From contig DUAT01000057.1 of the NCBI GenBank assembly GCA_012960755.1, positions 229,909-293,908 of the forward strand: 64,000 nt of DNA. Direction: 5' to 3'. The position numbers and the translations under genes were made by a program. How positions within the stretch are numbered: position 1 is the stretch's first letter; every line of letters starts with the position of its first letter. The notes under the pieces were generated by a model. The model saw nothing but the letters and a program-made list of their open reading frames with translations. It was not told the origin of the DNA and searched no databases. Below are positions 47,345-56,775 of this stretch, one piece after another. The stretch comes from Gammaproteobacteria bacterium (GTDB lineage: Bacteria; Pseudomonadota; Gammaproteobacteria; Pseudomonadales; Azotimanducaceae_A).

Positions 47345-50300
47345 GACCACTGGTTAGCGAAACTTTCCCCCTCCACGGTCGACGCCTGATAGAGGCCAGT
47401 GCCGGTACGGGAAAAACCTATACCATTACCAATCTGTATTTGCGTCTGCTGCTCGGTAGAGAGGATCCCAGCGGAGAACAAACTCCTCCTGAACGACCGC
47501 TCAATACCGCAGAGATACTGGTACTCACGTTTACGATTGCAGCGACCGATGAACTCCGACAGAGAATAAGGGATCGGGTTGCCATTGCCCGGAATATTTT
47601 TTCCGGTGCAGATTCGAAGGATGATTTCGTCCGGCAACTCTTCGATACCAGCGGCGATATCACCAGAGAAAGAAAACTCTTGAGCGCTGCCTTACAAACC
47701 ATGGACGAGGCCTCAATCCATACCATCCACGGTTTTTGTGCCCGGGTACTGACAGAGCAGTCTTTTGAAACCGGTACACTGTTCAATCAGACCCTGGATG
47801 CAGACCGTGACCTGTTGTTACAACAGGCAACGGAAGATTGCTATCGCGCCCATATCCTGCCGCTAAAAAGTTTGGAGCGTGAGATAGCACAGACACTATG
47901 GCCCAATCCGGATGTGCTGCTGCAGAAAATCAAACCCTTTTTGTTTCGCCACAACCTGAAGATGCAACCGGTAGAAAGAGATGTTGACGAAGAACGCCAG
48001 GTCCTGGATGACGATATCAATACCTGCAAAAAATTCTGGCTGGATGAGAATATCAGCGAGCTTATTCGCAACAGCAGGTTCCACGGAGGCCGTAAGACCG
48101 TATTGCACCTGAACAGAATCGAAGATCACTGCCGCAGCGGATCCCTCGACATCAAAATCTGGGAGCCCTGGACGAAAGCATTGCTCAAGTCAGCAACCAC
48201 ATCGAAGACAGTCAAACCTGCGCACCACATTTTCGACCTGATCGAATCAATATGGCAACGGCAACACATTCACAGCCAGATCGAAGTCAATCTGTGGCAC
48301 CAGGTGATGGCGCATATTCGAGAAAACTTAAAACGTTATAAAGACCAGTTCGGTCAGTTAACCCTGGACGACCTGCTCACCCGTGTTCATGACGCGCTTT
48401 ACGCCCATCAGGCAGAAAATCGTGACGAGACTTCCGGAGGTGCTCCTGCACATAACCTCGCCAGGCGACTGCGCAACCGCTACCCCGTCGCGATGATCGA
48501 TGAATTCCAGGATACTGACGACATCCAGTACGAAATCTTCGGCAGGATCTATCCCGATCAACAGGATCACAACCTGTTCTTTATCGGTGACCCTAAACAG
48601 GCTATCTACCAGTTCCGTGGCGCCGATATTTATACTTACATCAATGCCAAGCGACATATTGGTGATGATGTCTTCTCACTCAGCACCAACTGGCGCTCAA
48701 CGGAACCGTTAGTGGCGGCGGTCAACCATCTATTTCATAAGCAGGACATATTCGGCGATGACCAGGACATTCCTTTTGAACCTGCGCTACCCAATCCGAT
48801 TGCCCGCGCAACCCCGGAGAAATTTGTAGTCAACGGCACCGCACGGGCACCGATAACGATTGGCACCATTGACGGAGCACTTCGCGTCGACCAGGTTCGT
48901 CGCCTGGCGATGAACCACGCCGCTGAAGAAACCGCCTGCCTGCTCAACGACGCGGCAGAAGGCAGGGCACAAATCGCAGGCAACAACGTTACCGCCGGGC
49001 AAATTGCCTTTCTGGTCAGGGGCTGGCAGGATGCACGCGCTGCACGGCAAGCCCTGAGCAGCAGGAATATCCGCAGCGTCTATGTCACTCTCGAAAGCGT
49101 CCTGCTGTCGGATACGGCGGATGATCTGAAACTCATCCTGCAGGCGGTACTCGAACCTTCAAATGAACGAACGCTGAAAGCCGCGTTGGCCACAAACCTG
49201 ATGCAAGCATCAGTATCCGAAATCGACGCATTGAGTCACGATGTGCTGGCCCAGCAAAGCGTCATCCATGAATTCCATGAATATCATCAACTCTGGGAAA
49301 CCATGGCCGTTGCGCCGATGATTGAACGCCTTATCATCAAACGACAAATCGCCGAAAAATGGTTTCACCAGCAGGACGGCGAGCGTCAAATCACCAACCT
49401 TCGGCATCTGGCCGAAATATTACAACAACGTTCAACTGTCGCACCGGGCATGTTCCGCCTGATCAAATGGTTCAGCCGCGAAAAACAGGCCGCAGAAACC
49501 GTCGCAGTGGAAGAACGTCAGTTACGTCTGGAAAGTGACAGGAATCTTGTACAGATTGTCACCATGCACGCATCCAAAGGACTGGAATACGATATTGTCA
49601 TGATTCCAATGGCCGGATTCGTGGCAATGAAGCCCGGCAAGGCAAACCCCGTTTTGCTACACCAGGCAGTGTCTGGGGAACAAGGTTATCAATCATTCGA
49701 AACGATTTTGGACCTGTCCCGGGACCCGCTTTTGCGCGTGGCAGCGTATGAAGAGAACCTTGCAGAAGATATGCGACTGCTCTACGTAGCAGTTACCCGG
49801 GCCAGGTACCATTGCTATCTGGGGCTGCCTTTGGCAAGAAATACGGCAAAAACGGCGCTAGGCAAGGCGCTCGCAATACCTGATAAAAAGGAGCAGGACG
49901 AAATGGTTGATCACCTGGCATCTCTGCCCAGGGAACTGTTTCAAGTAACGAGTATCGAAACAGTCAGTCACACGTTGCAGACCGATCATCACTCCATCTC
50001 CCATCTGGTAGCACCACCCACAGTACCGCGCATTACTGATCACTGGCGGGTGCACAGCTACACTGGCTTAAGTCGCTTGATCCAGAATACTGAACAGGAA
50101 CAAACCCTGCCAATCACTGAACCCGGGTTTTCTGACGACGATGCGGGTGCTTTGGATACATTACCTTTTAGAACAGCTGATGCAAGAACTGTTGCCATTT
50201 CGAGATTCACATTCCCCCGTGGTCCCAGAATCGGCGTCGCGCTGCACGATATGCTTGAAAGTCTGGATTTCAACGCCCAGCAGCAGGAAACAGAAATTGC

Positions 50301-50910
50301 CGCGCAACGATTATTGGATCGGGTCCCCATAGTGGACAAAGAGAAATGGCTGACCACCACCGGTCACTGGATCAAGGATATCCTCGGTACAGCCATGAAC
50401 CAGAATCACCCTTTCGCACTGCAGCAGATACCTCGGAATAAAAGGCTGAATGAACTGGAGTTCCACTTTCCCGCCACAGTAACGAACCGGTTTATTGAAA
50501 CCTTGCAAACGGCCGGATACCTGGATTCAGCGGCGACACTCTCAATCAACAATCTAAACGGCATGATGACCGGGTTTATCGATCTTGTTGTAGAACATGA
50601 AAACAGATACTACCTGATCGATTACAAATCCAACGACCTGGGACCGGCGCAGGATGACTATTCAACCGCCTGTCTCTCAGACGCAATCCGGCATCATCAA
50701 TACGATTTGCAGTATCTAATCTATTGTGTCGCCCTCAACCGTTATCTGGGCCAACGCCTGGCAGACTATCAATATGATCGCGACTTCGGCGGTGTGTGCT
50801 ACCTGTTTCTGCGAGGTATGACAGGGCGTGCCGGTGATGGCATTTTCTTCGATAAACCGGACCAGCATCTGCTCGAACAGCTCGATCAACTCATGAGCAC
50901 GCAATCGTGA
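47341..50910 (+). CDS. recB: Exodeoxyribonuclease V beta chain
   Basis: A 1189-residue UvrD-like helicase with a C-terminal nuclease. Walker A is ASAGTGKT at residues 19-26; helicase motifs include MIDEFQDTDDIQYEIF, FIGDPKQAIYQFRGADIYTY and IVTMHASKGLEYDIVMIP. The nuclease centre is GFIDLVV with Asp1081 and LIDYKSN with Asp1094 and Lys1096, matching the known spacing in E. coli RecB. The GTG start overlaps the recC stop and its own stop overlaps recD GTG by four bases, so the three subunits are made together. Confidence 0.95.
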   Translation: MRPLVSETFPLHGRRLIEASAGTGKTYTITNLYLRLLLGREDPSGEQTPPERPLNTAEILVLTFTIAATDELRQRIRDRVAIARNIFSGADSKDDFVRQLFDTSGDITRERKLLSAALQTMDEASIHTIHGFCARVLTEQSFETGTLFNQTLDADRDLLLQQATEDCYRAHILPLKSLEREIAQTLWPNPDVLLQKIKPFLFRHNLKMQPVERDVDEERQVLDDDINTCKKFWLDENISELIRNSRFHGGRKTVLHLNRIEDHCRSGSLDIKIWEPWTKALLKSATTSKTVKPAHHIFDLIESIWQRQHIHSQIEVNLWHQVMAHIRENLKRYKDQFGQLTLDDLLTRVHDALYAHQAENRDETSGGAPAHNLARRLRNRYPVAMIDEFQDTDDIQYEIFGRIYPDQQDHNLFFIGDPKQAIYQFRGADIYTYINAKRHIGDDVFSLSTNWRSTEPLVAAVNHLFHKQDIFGDDQDIPFEPALPNPIARATPEKFVVNGTARAPITIGTIDGALRVDQVRRLAMNHAAEETACLLNDAAEGRAQIAGNNVTAGQIAFLVRGWQDARAARQALSSRNIRSVYVTLESVLLSDTADDLKLILQAVLEPSNERTLKAALATNLMQASVSEIDALSHDVLAQQSVIHEFHEYHQLWETMAVAPMIERLIIKRQIAEKWFHQQDGERQITNLRHLAEILQQRSTVAPGMFRLIKWFSREKQAAETVAVEERQLRLESDRNLVQIVTMHASKGLEYDIVMIPMAGFVAMKPGKANPVLLHQAVSGEQGYQSFETILDLSRDPLLRVAAYEENLAEDMRLLYVAVTRARYHCYLGLPLARNTAKTALGKALAIPDKKEQDEMVDHLASLPRELFQVTSIETVSHTLQTDHHSISHLVAPPTVPRITDHWRVHSYTGLSRLIQNTEQEQTLPITEPGFSDDDAGALDTLPFRTADARTVAISRFTFPRGPRIGVALHDMLESLDFNAQQQETEIAAQRLLDRVPIVDKEKWLTTTGHWIKDILGTAMNQNHPFALQQIPRNKRLNELEFHFPATVTNRFIETLQTAGYLDSAATLSINNLNGMMTGFIDLVVEHENRYYLIDYKSNDLGPAQDDYSTACLSDAIRHHQYDLQYLIYCVALNRYLGQRLADYQYDRDFGGVCYLFLRGMTGRAGDGIFFDKPDQHLLEQLDQLMSTQS

Positions 50911-52763
50911 GCAGTCAGACCGCAATTGACTGGAGAAAGCAATCCGGCGAGCTTGCTGACATTGACATTTACTTCGCAGAATTTATGGCGGATATCGCAA
51001 ACACAACCGACCATCAATTAATCAATGCCTTCGCAGAACTTAGTCACGCCCAACTGAACCAGCATGCCTGTCTGGACATTTCCGGCAGGATTGAACTGGT
51101 GCAGAAACTGAAAGACCTGGATTGCGTCACCGAGGTAGATCCACAAGACAACAATGTTGCGCATACGCCTCTCGTGCTCACCTGCCAGCATCAGCAGTAC
51201 AAACTCTATCTCCAGCGTTACCATCAATATGAATCCAACATCGCCAGACATTTAATTACTCGAAACAAAACCGTCGATAGTGGCACTGGCTATGTCGATA
51301 TTCTGGATTTGCTGTTTCCTGATTCTTCCGATACCGAGGTGGATTTTCAAAAAGTTGCGGCATTCCAGTGTGTCACGAGACAGCTCACGATCATTACCGG
51401 TGGACCCGGGACCGGAAAGAGCAGCACCGTCGTGAAAATCCTGGCGGCGATGATAGATCAGCAACCTGATCTTAAGGTGAAACTCGCAGCACCTACAGGC
51501 AAAGCCGCTGCAAGGCTGGGTGAGTCCATAAAGAGTGCACTTTCATCGTTACCTGGCGAGTTGGGTGACAAGGTGCGGTCAGATGTCAGTACAATTCATC
51601 GCCTGCTCGGCATGCGTGGTGACGGTCACTCATTCCGCCACGACCAGCAAAATCCAATCTCAGTGGATCTGTTGGTCCTGGACGAAGTTTCCATGATCGA
51701 CCTCGCCATGTTCGACAGGACCCTGGATGCGCTTCCCGCCACAACAAGGCTGATCTTGCTGGGAGACCCGGGTCAGTTACCCTCGGTTGATAACGGCGCC
51801 GTTCTTGATGACCTGTGCAAGCTGGGAGTCAACTACGATGAATCATTCGCTGAAATGGTTGAAACAAACTTATCAGTCAGACTGCCAACCAATCTACCTG
51901 AGGGGCAGGAAAGTAACCATAAACTCTGCAATGCAATCTGCCGGTTAACCAAAAGCTATCGTTTCGACGACGATACTGGCATTGGGGCTCTGGCGCAGGC
52001 AATCAGGGACGACCACACACCTCAATTCACCGACAATGAACAGGTAAGATTCATTGTTGATTATTCCCCGAATAGCCTCGTTGAGGACATGCTGGCGCAG
52101 TACCAGACGTACCTGACCCTGGTGCAGTCTGAAGCACCAGCCAGGCAACTGATCGAAGCATTCGAACAGGTTCGAATCTTGTCCCCAGGGCGTGATGGCG
52201 AATATGGGGTTATCGCACTCAACACCAGTATCGAAGCGCATATTCACCCCAACCGGGGTATGAACCCCTACTATCACGGCAAACCCATCATCATCACCCG
52301 GAACGATTACAATCTTCGCCTGTTTAATGGCGACATTGGGATATGTGTCAACAACCGGAAAGGAGAAATTGAAGTTGCCTTCAAGGGCGAGGATGGCGAA
52401 ATTGACTACTACCTGGCGTCACGACTGCCACCTTTTGAAACCTGTTTCGTGATGACCGTGCACAAGGCACAGGGATCAGAATTCAGTCGTGTGAGTCTGG
52501 TACTACCCAATGACCTGAATGAAATCGAGGAGTTGGCCAACAGGAATCTAATTTACACGGCGATTACAAGAACGAGCCAGTTTCTTTCAATCTACTCGAG
52601 TACAGAAAATCTACATCGCTGTCTGCGAGCCCGGTCGGCGCGATTCGGAGGCATGACGGAACGTTTTCTTCAACCTTCCATCATTGAAGCCTCCTCCATT
52701 GAAGCTTCCAGCAGTGAAGGCAGTTACAAAGTTAACGAGCAACTGGGTCTGTTTGATGAGTGA
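50907..52763 (+). CDS. recD: Exodeoxyribonuclease V alpha chain
   Basis: A 618-residue 5'-3' helicase. Walker A GGPGTGKS at 165-172, KLAAPTGKAAARLGESIKSA (in part), LLVLDEVSMIDLAMFDR and RLILLGDPGQLPSVDNGAVL, with FVMTVHKAQGSEFSRVSLVLP near the C-terminus. The GTG start overlaps recB. The last 25 residues contain a repeat S-I-x-E-A-S coded by imperfect 15-base units that is not part of the helicase fold. The 3' end overlaps the META lipoprotein gene on the other strand by 32 bases. Confidence 0.95.
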   Translation: MSSQTAIDWRKQSGELADIDIYFAEFMADIANTTDHQLINAFAELSHAQLNQHACLDISGRIELVQKLKDLDCVTEVDPQDNNVAHTPLVLTCQHQQYKLYLQRYHQYESNIARHLITRNKTVDSGTGYVDILDLLFPDSSDTEVDFQKVAAFQCVTRQLTIITGGPGTGKSSTVVKILAAMIDQQPDLKVKLAAPTGKAAARLGESIKSALSSLPGELGDKVRSDVSTIHRLLGMRGDGHSFRHDQQNPISVDLLVLDEVSMIDLAMFDRTLDALPATTRLILLGDPGQLPSVDNGAVLDDLCKLGVNYDESFAEMVETNLSVRLPTNLPEGQESNHKLCNAICRLTKSYRFDDDTGIGALAQAIRDDHTPQFTDNEQVRFIVDYSPNSLVEDMLAQYQTYLTLVQSEAPARQLIEAFEQVRILSPGRDGEYGVIALNTSIEAHIHPNRGMNPYYHGKPIIITRNDYNLRLFNGDIGICVNNRKGEIEVAFKGEDGEIDYYLASRLPPFETCFVMTVHKAQGSEFSRVSLVLPNDLNEIEELANRNLIYTAITRTSQFLSIYSSTENLHRCLRARSARFGGMTERFLQPSIIEASSIEASSSEGSYKVNEQLGLFDE

Positions 52764-53661
52764 ATCGCAATTGCCCGAATTCATCGCCGTCTTGATAGTA
52801 AAGCACCAGATCCCCAAAACTGAATCCGAATTGTTTTGATTTCTGTAACAGCGACAGAAAGCGCATTTCAATTTCCATTGCTGGCCCCGGACACAGCATT
52901 CTCGTTCCAGCTGGCATCCCTGTGGAAAAGTTGTAGGGTTCGGTGTTCTCTATGGTAGCAAAGTAACGATTACATCCTGATGAGCCGCTTATTCTTCCTT
53001 CAGCAAAAACCGCGGTGATCTCAACACCATCCGGCACCGGATCATCGGTTGCAAATTCCATCAGTCTCCAATCGACGCGCTCCAAATCTGTAAGGGACAA
53101 GTTCCCGCGTTCAACGTCAGCTGTCCGCACAAGTGAGCTATTTTCGAATCTGAATCTGAGCTGACGATGGGTTGTGCCGCAACACAAGGGTTCATTTTTC
53201 CCGGTAGCGACGATTTCGACGATAAGATCAGCAGCGTCAATTTTCAGCGACCTTACCTGAATACGATCACCCAGTAGAACAGTGTCAATATTCTCCAATT
53301 GCCCACCCCTGCCGCCAACCAACGCCAGGTAGGTTGCAGTGCCACTGCCACCGGAATTCTCCACCAGAAAGACAACGGTTTCATTGATGCCATCATCATT
53401 CAAATCACCGTTGATCTGTAGTCTGGTAACGAGCGCAACCCTGGGTCTTGAACCGCCACCTTCAACAAATGAAGGACCTTCATACACGCCATTCTCTAAC
53501 AGCACTAAATCTTCGTATACCCCGCCGTATTTCATGTTTTTCAGATTCCCAGGGGAAACAGTTTGACTGCCACAGGCGGACAGCTCCACCAACAGAACCG
53601 CCAGAACCAGGATGGTGGCTGGGTGAAAGTCCAATTTTCGCGTATCATTCGCAGGGTTCAT
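52732..53661 (-). CDS. Lipoprotein with META domain
   Basis: A protein of about 309 residues. The signal ATILVLAVLLVELSACGS ends in a lipobox (L-S-A-C), so it is likely an outer-membrane or periplasmic lipoprotein. The first half has an FG-GAP-like calcium segment NGDLNDDGINETVVFLVENS, the second half is a META/HslJ domain: WRLMEFATDD, GRISGSSGCNRYFATIE and MLCPGPAMEIEMRFLSLLQ. HslJ-type domains are linked to heat or novobiocin resistance, but the role here is unknown. I start at the ATG at 53661. The end overlaps recD by 32 bases. Confidence 0.75.
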   Translation of the reverse strand: MNPANDTRKLDFHPATILVLAVLLVELSACGSQTVSPGNLKNMKYGGVYEDLVLLENGVYEGPSFVEGGGSRPRVALVTRLQINGDLNDDGINETVVFLVENSGGSGTATYLALVGGRGGQLENIDTVLLGDRIQVRSLKIDAADLIVEIVATGKNEPLCCGTTHRQLRFRFENSSLVRTADVERGNLSLTDLERVDWRLMEFATDDPVPDGVEITAVFAEGRISGSSGCNRYFATIENTEPYNFSTGMPAGTRMLCPGPAMEIEMRFLSLLQKSKQFGFSFGDLVLYYQDGDEFGQLRFTHQTDPVAR

Positions 53662-53709
53662 AAGGTACGGGCCTGTCACGCTTCGAAGTCAGATAGCCCA
53701 GTGTAACGC

Positions 53710-54378
53710 ATGCGAATATCCCATCTTCCATTTATCAAAATTTGCTGTATCACCAGTATGGATGAAGCGAACCGTGCAATTTCTGCGGGTGCATCCGCAC
53801 TTGGGCTTGTTTCCTCAATGCCCAGTGGCCCCGGGGTTATCGATGATTTGTTGATCGCCAGGATTGTTGCATCAGTTCCTCCACCGGTGGCTACTTTTCT
53901 GTTAACCGCACACCGGGATGCGGCTTCAATAATAAACCAGCACCGCCTCTGCCAGACTTCGACCATTCAACTGGTTGATAGTGTCGAGTTATCTGAGCTT
54001 CAGAAACTACGTTCAAATCTAACGGGCATCAAAATTGTTCAGGTCATACACGTTACTGATGACAGCTGCGTGGAAAAGGCGTTGGCAGTATCGAGCCTGG
54101 TTGATGCAATACTCCTGGATTCCGGAAACCAGAATCTTTTAGTCAAGGAACTTGGGGGAACCGGGAGAACCCACGACTGGGATTTAAGTCGACGTATTCG
54201 AGATGAAGTCAACAGTCCCGTATTTCTGGCGGGCGGCCTGAACGAATCCAATATTGCAACTGCTATTCGCGCGGTACAACCCTTCGGCCTGGACTTGTGT
54301 AGTAGTGTTCGCACCGGAGATAGGCTTGATGATCAAAAATTAGCGACATTCTTCGAGGCAGTAAAGCAAGCAGAGTAA
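53710..54378 (+). CDS. Phosphoribosylanthranilate isomerase-like protein (TrpF-like)
   Basis: A 222-residue TIM barrel with TrpF features: the catalytic Cys region reads KICCIT (normally K-I-C-G-I-T), the Asp region VDAILLDSG, the family motif GGTGRTHDWDLSRRI and AGGLNESNIATAI. The second-strand block LGLVSSMPSGPGVI lacks the usual G-x-x-F and SPR form, and the phosphate site at the end reads DLCSSVRTGDRLD, so it differs from true TrpF. It may be a paralogue rather than the tryptophan enzyme. No other trp gene is near. It stands between the META gene (divergent) and the dienelactone hydrolase. Confidence 0.7.
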   Translation: MRISHLPFIKICCITSMDEANRAISAGASALGLVSSMPSGPGVIDDLLIARIVASVPPPVATFLLTAHRDAASIINQHRLCQTSTIQLVDSVELSELQKLRSNLTGIKIVQVIHVTDDSCVEKALAVSSLVDAILLDSGNQNLLVKELGGTGRTHDWDLSRRIRDEVNSPVFLAGGLNESNIATAIRAVQPFGLDLCSSVRTGDRLDDQKLATFFEAVKQAE

Positions 54379-54448
54379 GTCTTGGGTTGCACCCGCTGAT
54401 CGCTGGCTTATACTCTCAGTCACAGCCAACAATCCGGGGAACAAACAC

Positions 54449-55327
54449 ATGTGTGATGAAGATACCGTCGAAGACGACAAAAAGTATCTGCGCAAACCAG
54501 GCAACCTGTCTCGCAGAGAATTCAACATGCTAACCACAGGTGCGGCACTCGCACTGCTGTTGCCTCGCTCCGCCAATGCAATGGATGTGATTGAGTCTGA
54601 TGTCACTGTGAAAACACCCGATGGTATGGCCGATTGCCTGTTTGTACATCCCGCCAAAGGCAAGCATCCAGGCGTGATCATCTGGCCGGATGTTTTGGGT
54701 TTGCGCCCGGCGTTTCGGTTGATGGGCAAACGTCTCGCAGAATCAGGGTATTCCGTATTGGTGGTTAATCCCTATTACCGCAGTGCGAAATCCCCCGTCA
54801 TATCCGAAGGTGCGAGTTTCGGAGATGAAGCCACCCGCAACATCGTTCTGCCTATGGCTCGACAACTCTCTGCAACAACACATATGACCGATGCCAGGGC
54901 TTTCGTCAGCTTTCTCGATCAGCAAAAACCCGTGGATACCAATCGCAAAATAGGCACAACAGGCTACTGCATGGGCGGACCCATCACCATGCGAACCGCC
55001 GCCGCGGTGCCTGACCGGATTGGGGCCGGGGCCTCTTTTCACGGCGGCAGGCTGGTCACTGACAACGAGGACAGCCCGCACCTGCAGGTGCCTACCATGA
55101 AAGCACAATTTCTGTTCGCGATCGCCGCAAACGATGATGAACGGGATCCCGAGTCAAAAAATGTACTTCGGAAAGCCTACGCCAGTGCCGGACTGGCCGC
55201 AGAAATAGAAGTTTATGATGGCGCGATGCATGGCTGGTGCCCGCCGGATTCGCGTGTTTACAATAAGAAACAGGCCGAGCGCGCCTGGGCAAGGCTGTTG
55301 GTTTTATTTGAGACTGCGTTGGCTTGA
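54449..55327 (+). CDS. Tat-exported dienelactone hydrolase family protein
   Basis: A 292-residue hydrolase. The leader LSRREFNMLTTGAALALLLP carries the twin-arginine motif S-R-R-E-F, with cleavage likely after SANA. The domain has GVIIWPDVLGLRPAFRLMGKRLAESGY (in part), the nucleophile GTTGYCMGGPITMR with Cys, and a catalytic His in DGAMHGWCPPDSRVY. This is the Cys-Asp-His dienelactone hydrolase type used in aromatic and lactone breakdown. It lies 70 bases after the TrpF-like gene and 72 bases ahead of the ExbB-like operon, on the same strand, so may belong to it. Confidence 0.85.
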   Translation: MCDEDTVEDDKKYLRKPGNLSRREFNMLTTGAALALLLPRSANAMDVIESDVTVKTPDGMADCLFVHPAKGKHPGVIIWPDVLGLRPAFRLMGKRLAESGYSVLVVNPYYRSAKSPVISEGASFGDEATRNIVLPMARQLSATTHMTDARAFVSFLDQQKPVDTNRKIGTTGYCMGGPITMRTAAAVPDRIGAGASFHGGRLVTDNEDSPHLQVPTMKAQFLFAIAANDDERDPESKNVLRKAYASAGLAAEIEVYDGAMHGWCPPDSRVYNKKQAERAWARLLVLFETALA

Positions 55328-55399
55328 CCTGACGCACAACTGACATTTCAGGACATCATGTCCGGAGCCTATCGTTCATAACACAAAAGGAAGCCACTT

Positions 55400-56155
55400 T
55401 TGAGAAACAGCGGCCCACTGGCAGAGCATCGTCTGCTGCTGAGAGCACTCATACTGACGAGCCTGATATTGTTTGGGTTCTTTCTGCTGGGAGAGCGCGG
55501 ATACTTAACCCTGACCCTGGAGAGTGACAGGAGCCAGATCTCCTACATCATCCTGAGTATGTATGCGCTACTGAGCATTCACTGGCTTTACCTGGTATTT
55601 GACTTGTCTCATGCACAAAAGCTCATCGACAGGGCCCAGCCACTACTGGAAGAAGCAAACACCGACAGCCTCACCCTGGAAGATAACCAGGTATGTATAG
55701 ATAAGAAGGCCCTGGCGGATGGACTCTTCTCGGAGTATTTACGGGATCTGTTGAAAAAGTCAAACAATGCGCAAAACGGGCATTTCGAGCATAGTATTTT
55801 GCTCGAGGCATTGGGTGAGAGGCTTATGGCCAAGCACTCGTTTGGTCACTATGCCAGTGATGTACTGTTAAAACTTGGATTGTTAGGGACGATTATCGGA
55901 TTCATTATGATGTTGACTCCGGTTGGGGAACTCACGGATTTTGATCCCAATGTACTGCAGCAACTGTTGGGGCAGATGAGTGGTGGCATGGCCGTTGCTC
56001 TTTTCACTACTCTTGCGGGTCTGGTTACCAGCACATTGCTGGGTTTGCAATACCAGTTGCTGGATGTGGCATCCGTCAGGTTTGTTGATCGTGTTGCTAC
56101 CTGTGTTGAGGTTCTCGTGGTACCTCTTCTGACTCAAGAGACTGAGGCGCCGTGA
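55400..56155 (+). CDS. MotA/TolQ/ExbB-family proton channel protein
   Basis: A 251-residue membrane protein. There are two hydrophobic segments near the N-terminus (ILTSLILFGFFLLGERG and YIILSMYALLSIHWLYLVF) and, at residues 150 to 215, the conserved channel pair LLKLGLLGTIIGFIMMLTPVG and SGGMAVALFTTLAGLVTSTLLG (in part). The channel helices match MotA/TolQ/ExbB. A TTG at 55400 with AAGGAAG upstream is the apparent start. It heads a three-gene unit of overlapping frames and would form the stator-like ring. Partner and output are unknown, as no tonB, tolA, pal or flagellar gene is near. Confidence 0.8.
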   Translation: MRNSGPLAEHRLLLRALILTSLILFGFFLLGERGYLTLTLESDRSQISYIILSMYALLSIHWLYLVFDLSHAQKLIDRAQPLLEEANTDSLTLEDNQVCIDKKALADGLFSEYLRDLLKKSNNAQNGHFEHSILLEALGERLMAKHSFGHYASDVLLKLGLLGTIIGFIMMLTPVGELTDFDPNVLQQLLGQMSGGMAVALFTTLAGLVTSTLLGLQYQLLDVASVRFVDRVATCVEVLVVPLLTQETEAP

Positions 56156-56775
56156 TACCACGGAGCAGGTACTATCGTCCCGCCGTAGGTAATGATGCGT
56201 TTACAGATCTGTTGTTCAACGCCCTGCTTGGTTTTGCATTTATGTTCTTTATCGCTTTCATGCTGATCGCGAAACCTGAACAGTCCGGCAAGATTGACGT
56301 TAAGGCAGAATTTATTATCACCGTTTCATGGCCTGACCATCATCCTGACGATATCGATGTGCTGGTAGAGGATCCAAACGGGCAGGTATTGTGGTTTGAC
56401 AACAAAGACACCGGGGTCATGCACCTAGACAGGGACGACCGGGGCAGCTTCCAGGACCAGGTTGTTATCGATGGGAAAAAGATCTCGAACCCGATCAACC
56501 AGGAGACCGTCACCTTGCGGGCCTGGATACCCGGTGAATACGTCATCAATATTCTTCACTACAAAGCCAATTACAAGGTCCCGGTGAAGGTGACGGTGAA
56601 AGTGGAAAAACTCAACCCGGAAGTCTCGTTAGTTTACTATGGATCCCATGAGTTAAACGGGGTTGGTATGGAACTGACAGCAACCCGGTTTGTGCTCGAT
56701 GTCAATGGTGCTGCTATCGATGTGAGCAGCCTCCAAAAATCCCTGCTGACCAAAGTGGGAGGCAAAAAAGGTTGA
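56152..56775 (+). CDS. ExbD/TolR-like membrane protein with long periplasmic domain
   Basis: A 207-residue protein. One hydrophobic helix (FTDLLFNALLGFAFMFFIAF, residues about 17-36) carries an Asp at its cytoplasmic entrance as in ExbD, TolR and MotB, the residue that carries protons there. The rest is a long beta-rich domain (VSWPDHHPDDIDVLVEDPNG, TVTLRAWIPGEYVINILHY) unlike the short ExbD domain and lacking an OmpA peptidoglycan-binding region. It starts with a GTG that overlaps the previous stop by four bases. The identity as ExbD-like is inferred from position and helix pattern, not from a full match. Confidence 0.55.
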   Translation: MIPRSRYYRPAVGNDAFTDLLFNALLGFAFMFFIAFMLIAKPEQSGKIDVKAEFIITVSWPDHHPDDIDVLVEDPNGQVLWFDNKDTGVMHLDRDDRGSFQDQVVIDGKKISNPINQETVTLRAWIPGEYVINILHYKANYKVPVKVTVKVEKLNPEVSLVYYGSHELNGVGMELTATRFVLDVNGAAIDVSSLQKSLLTKVGGKKG

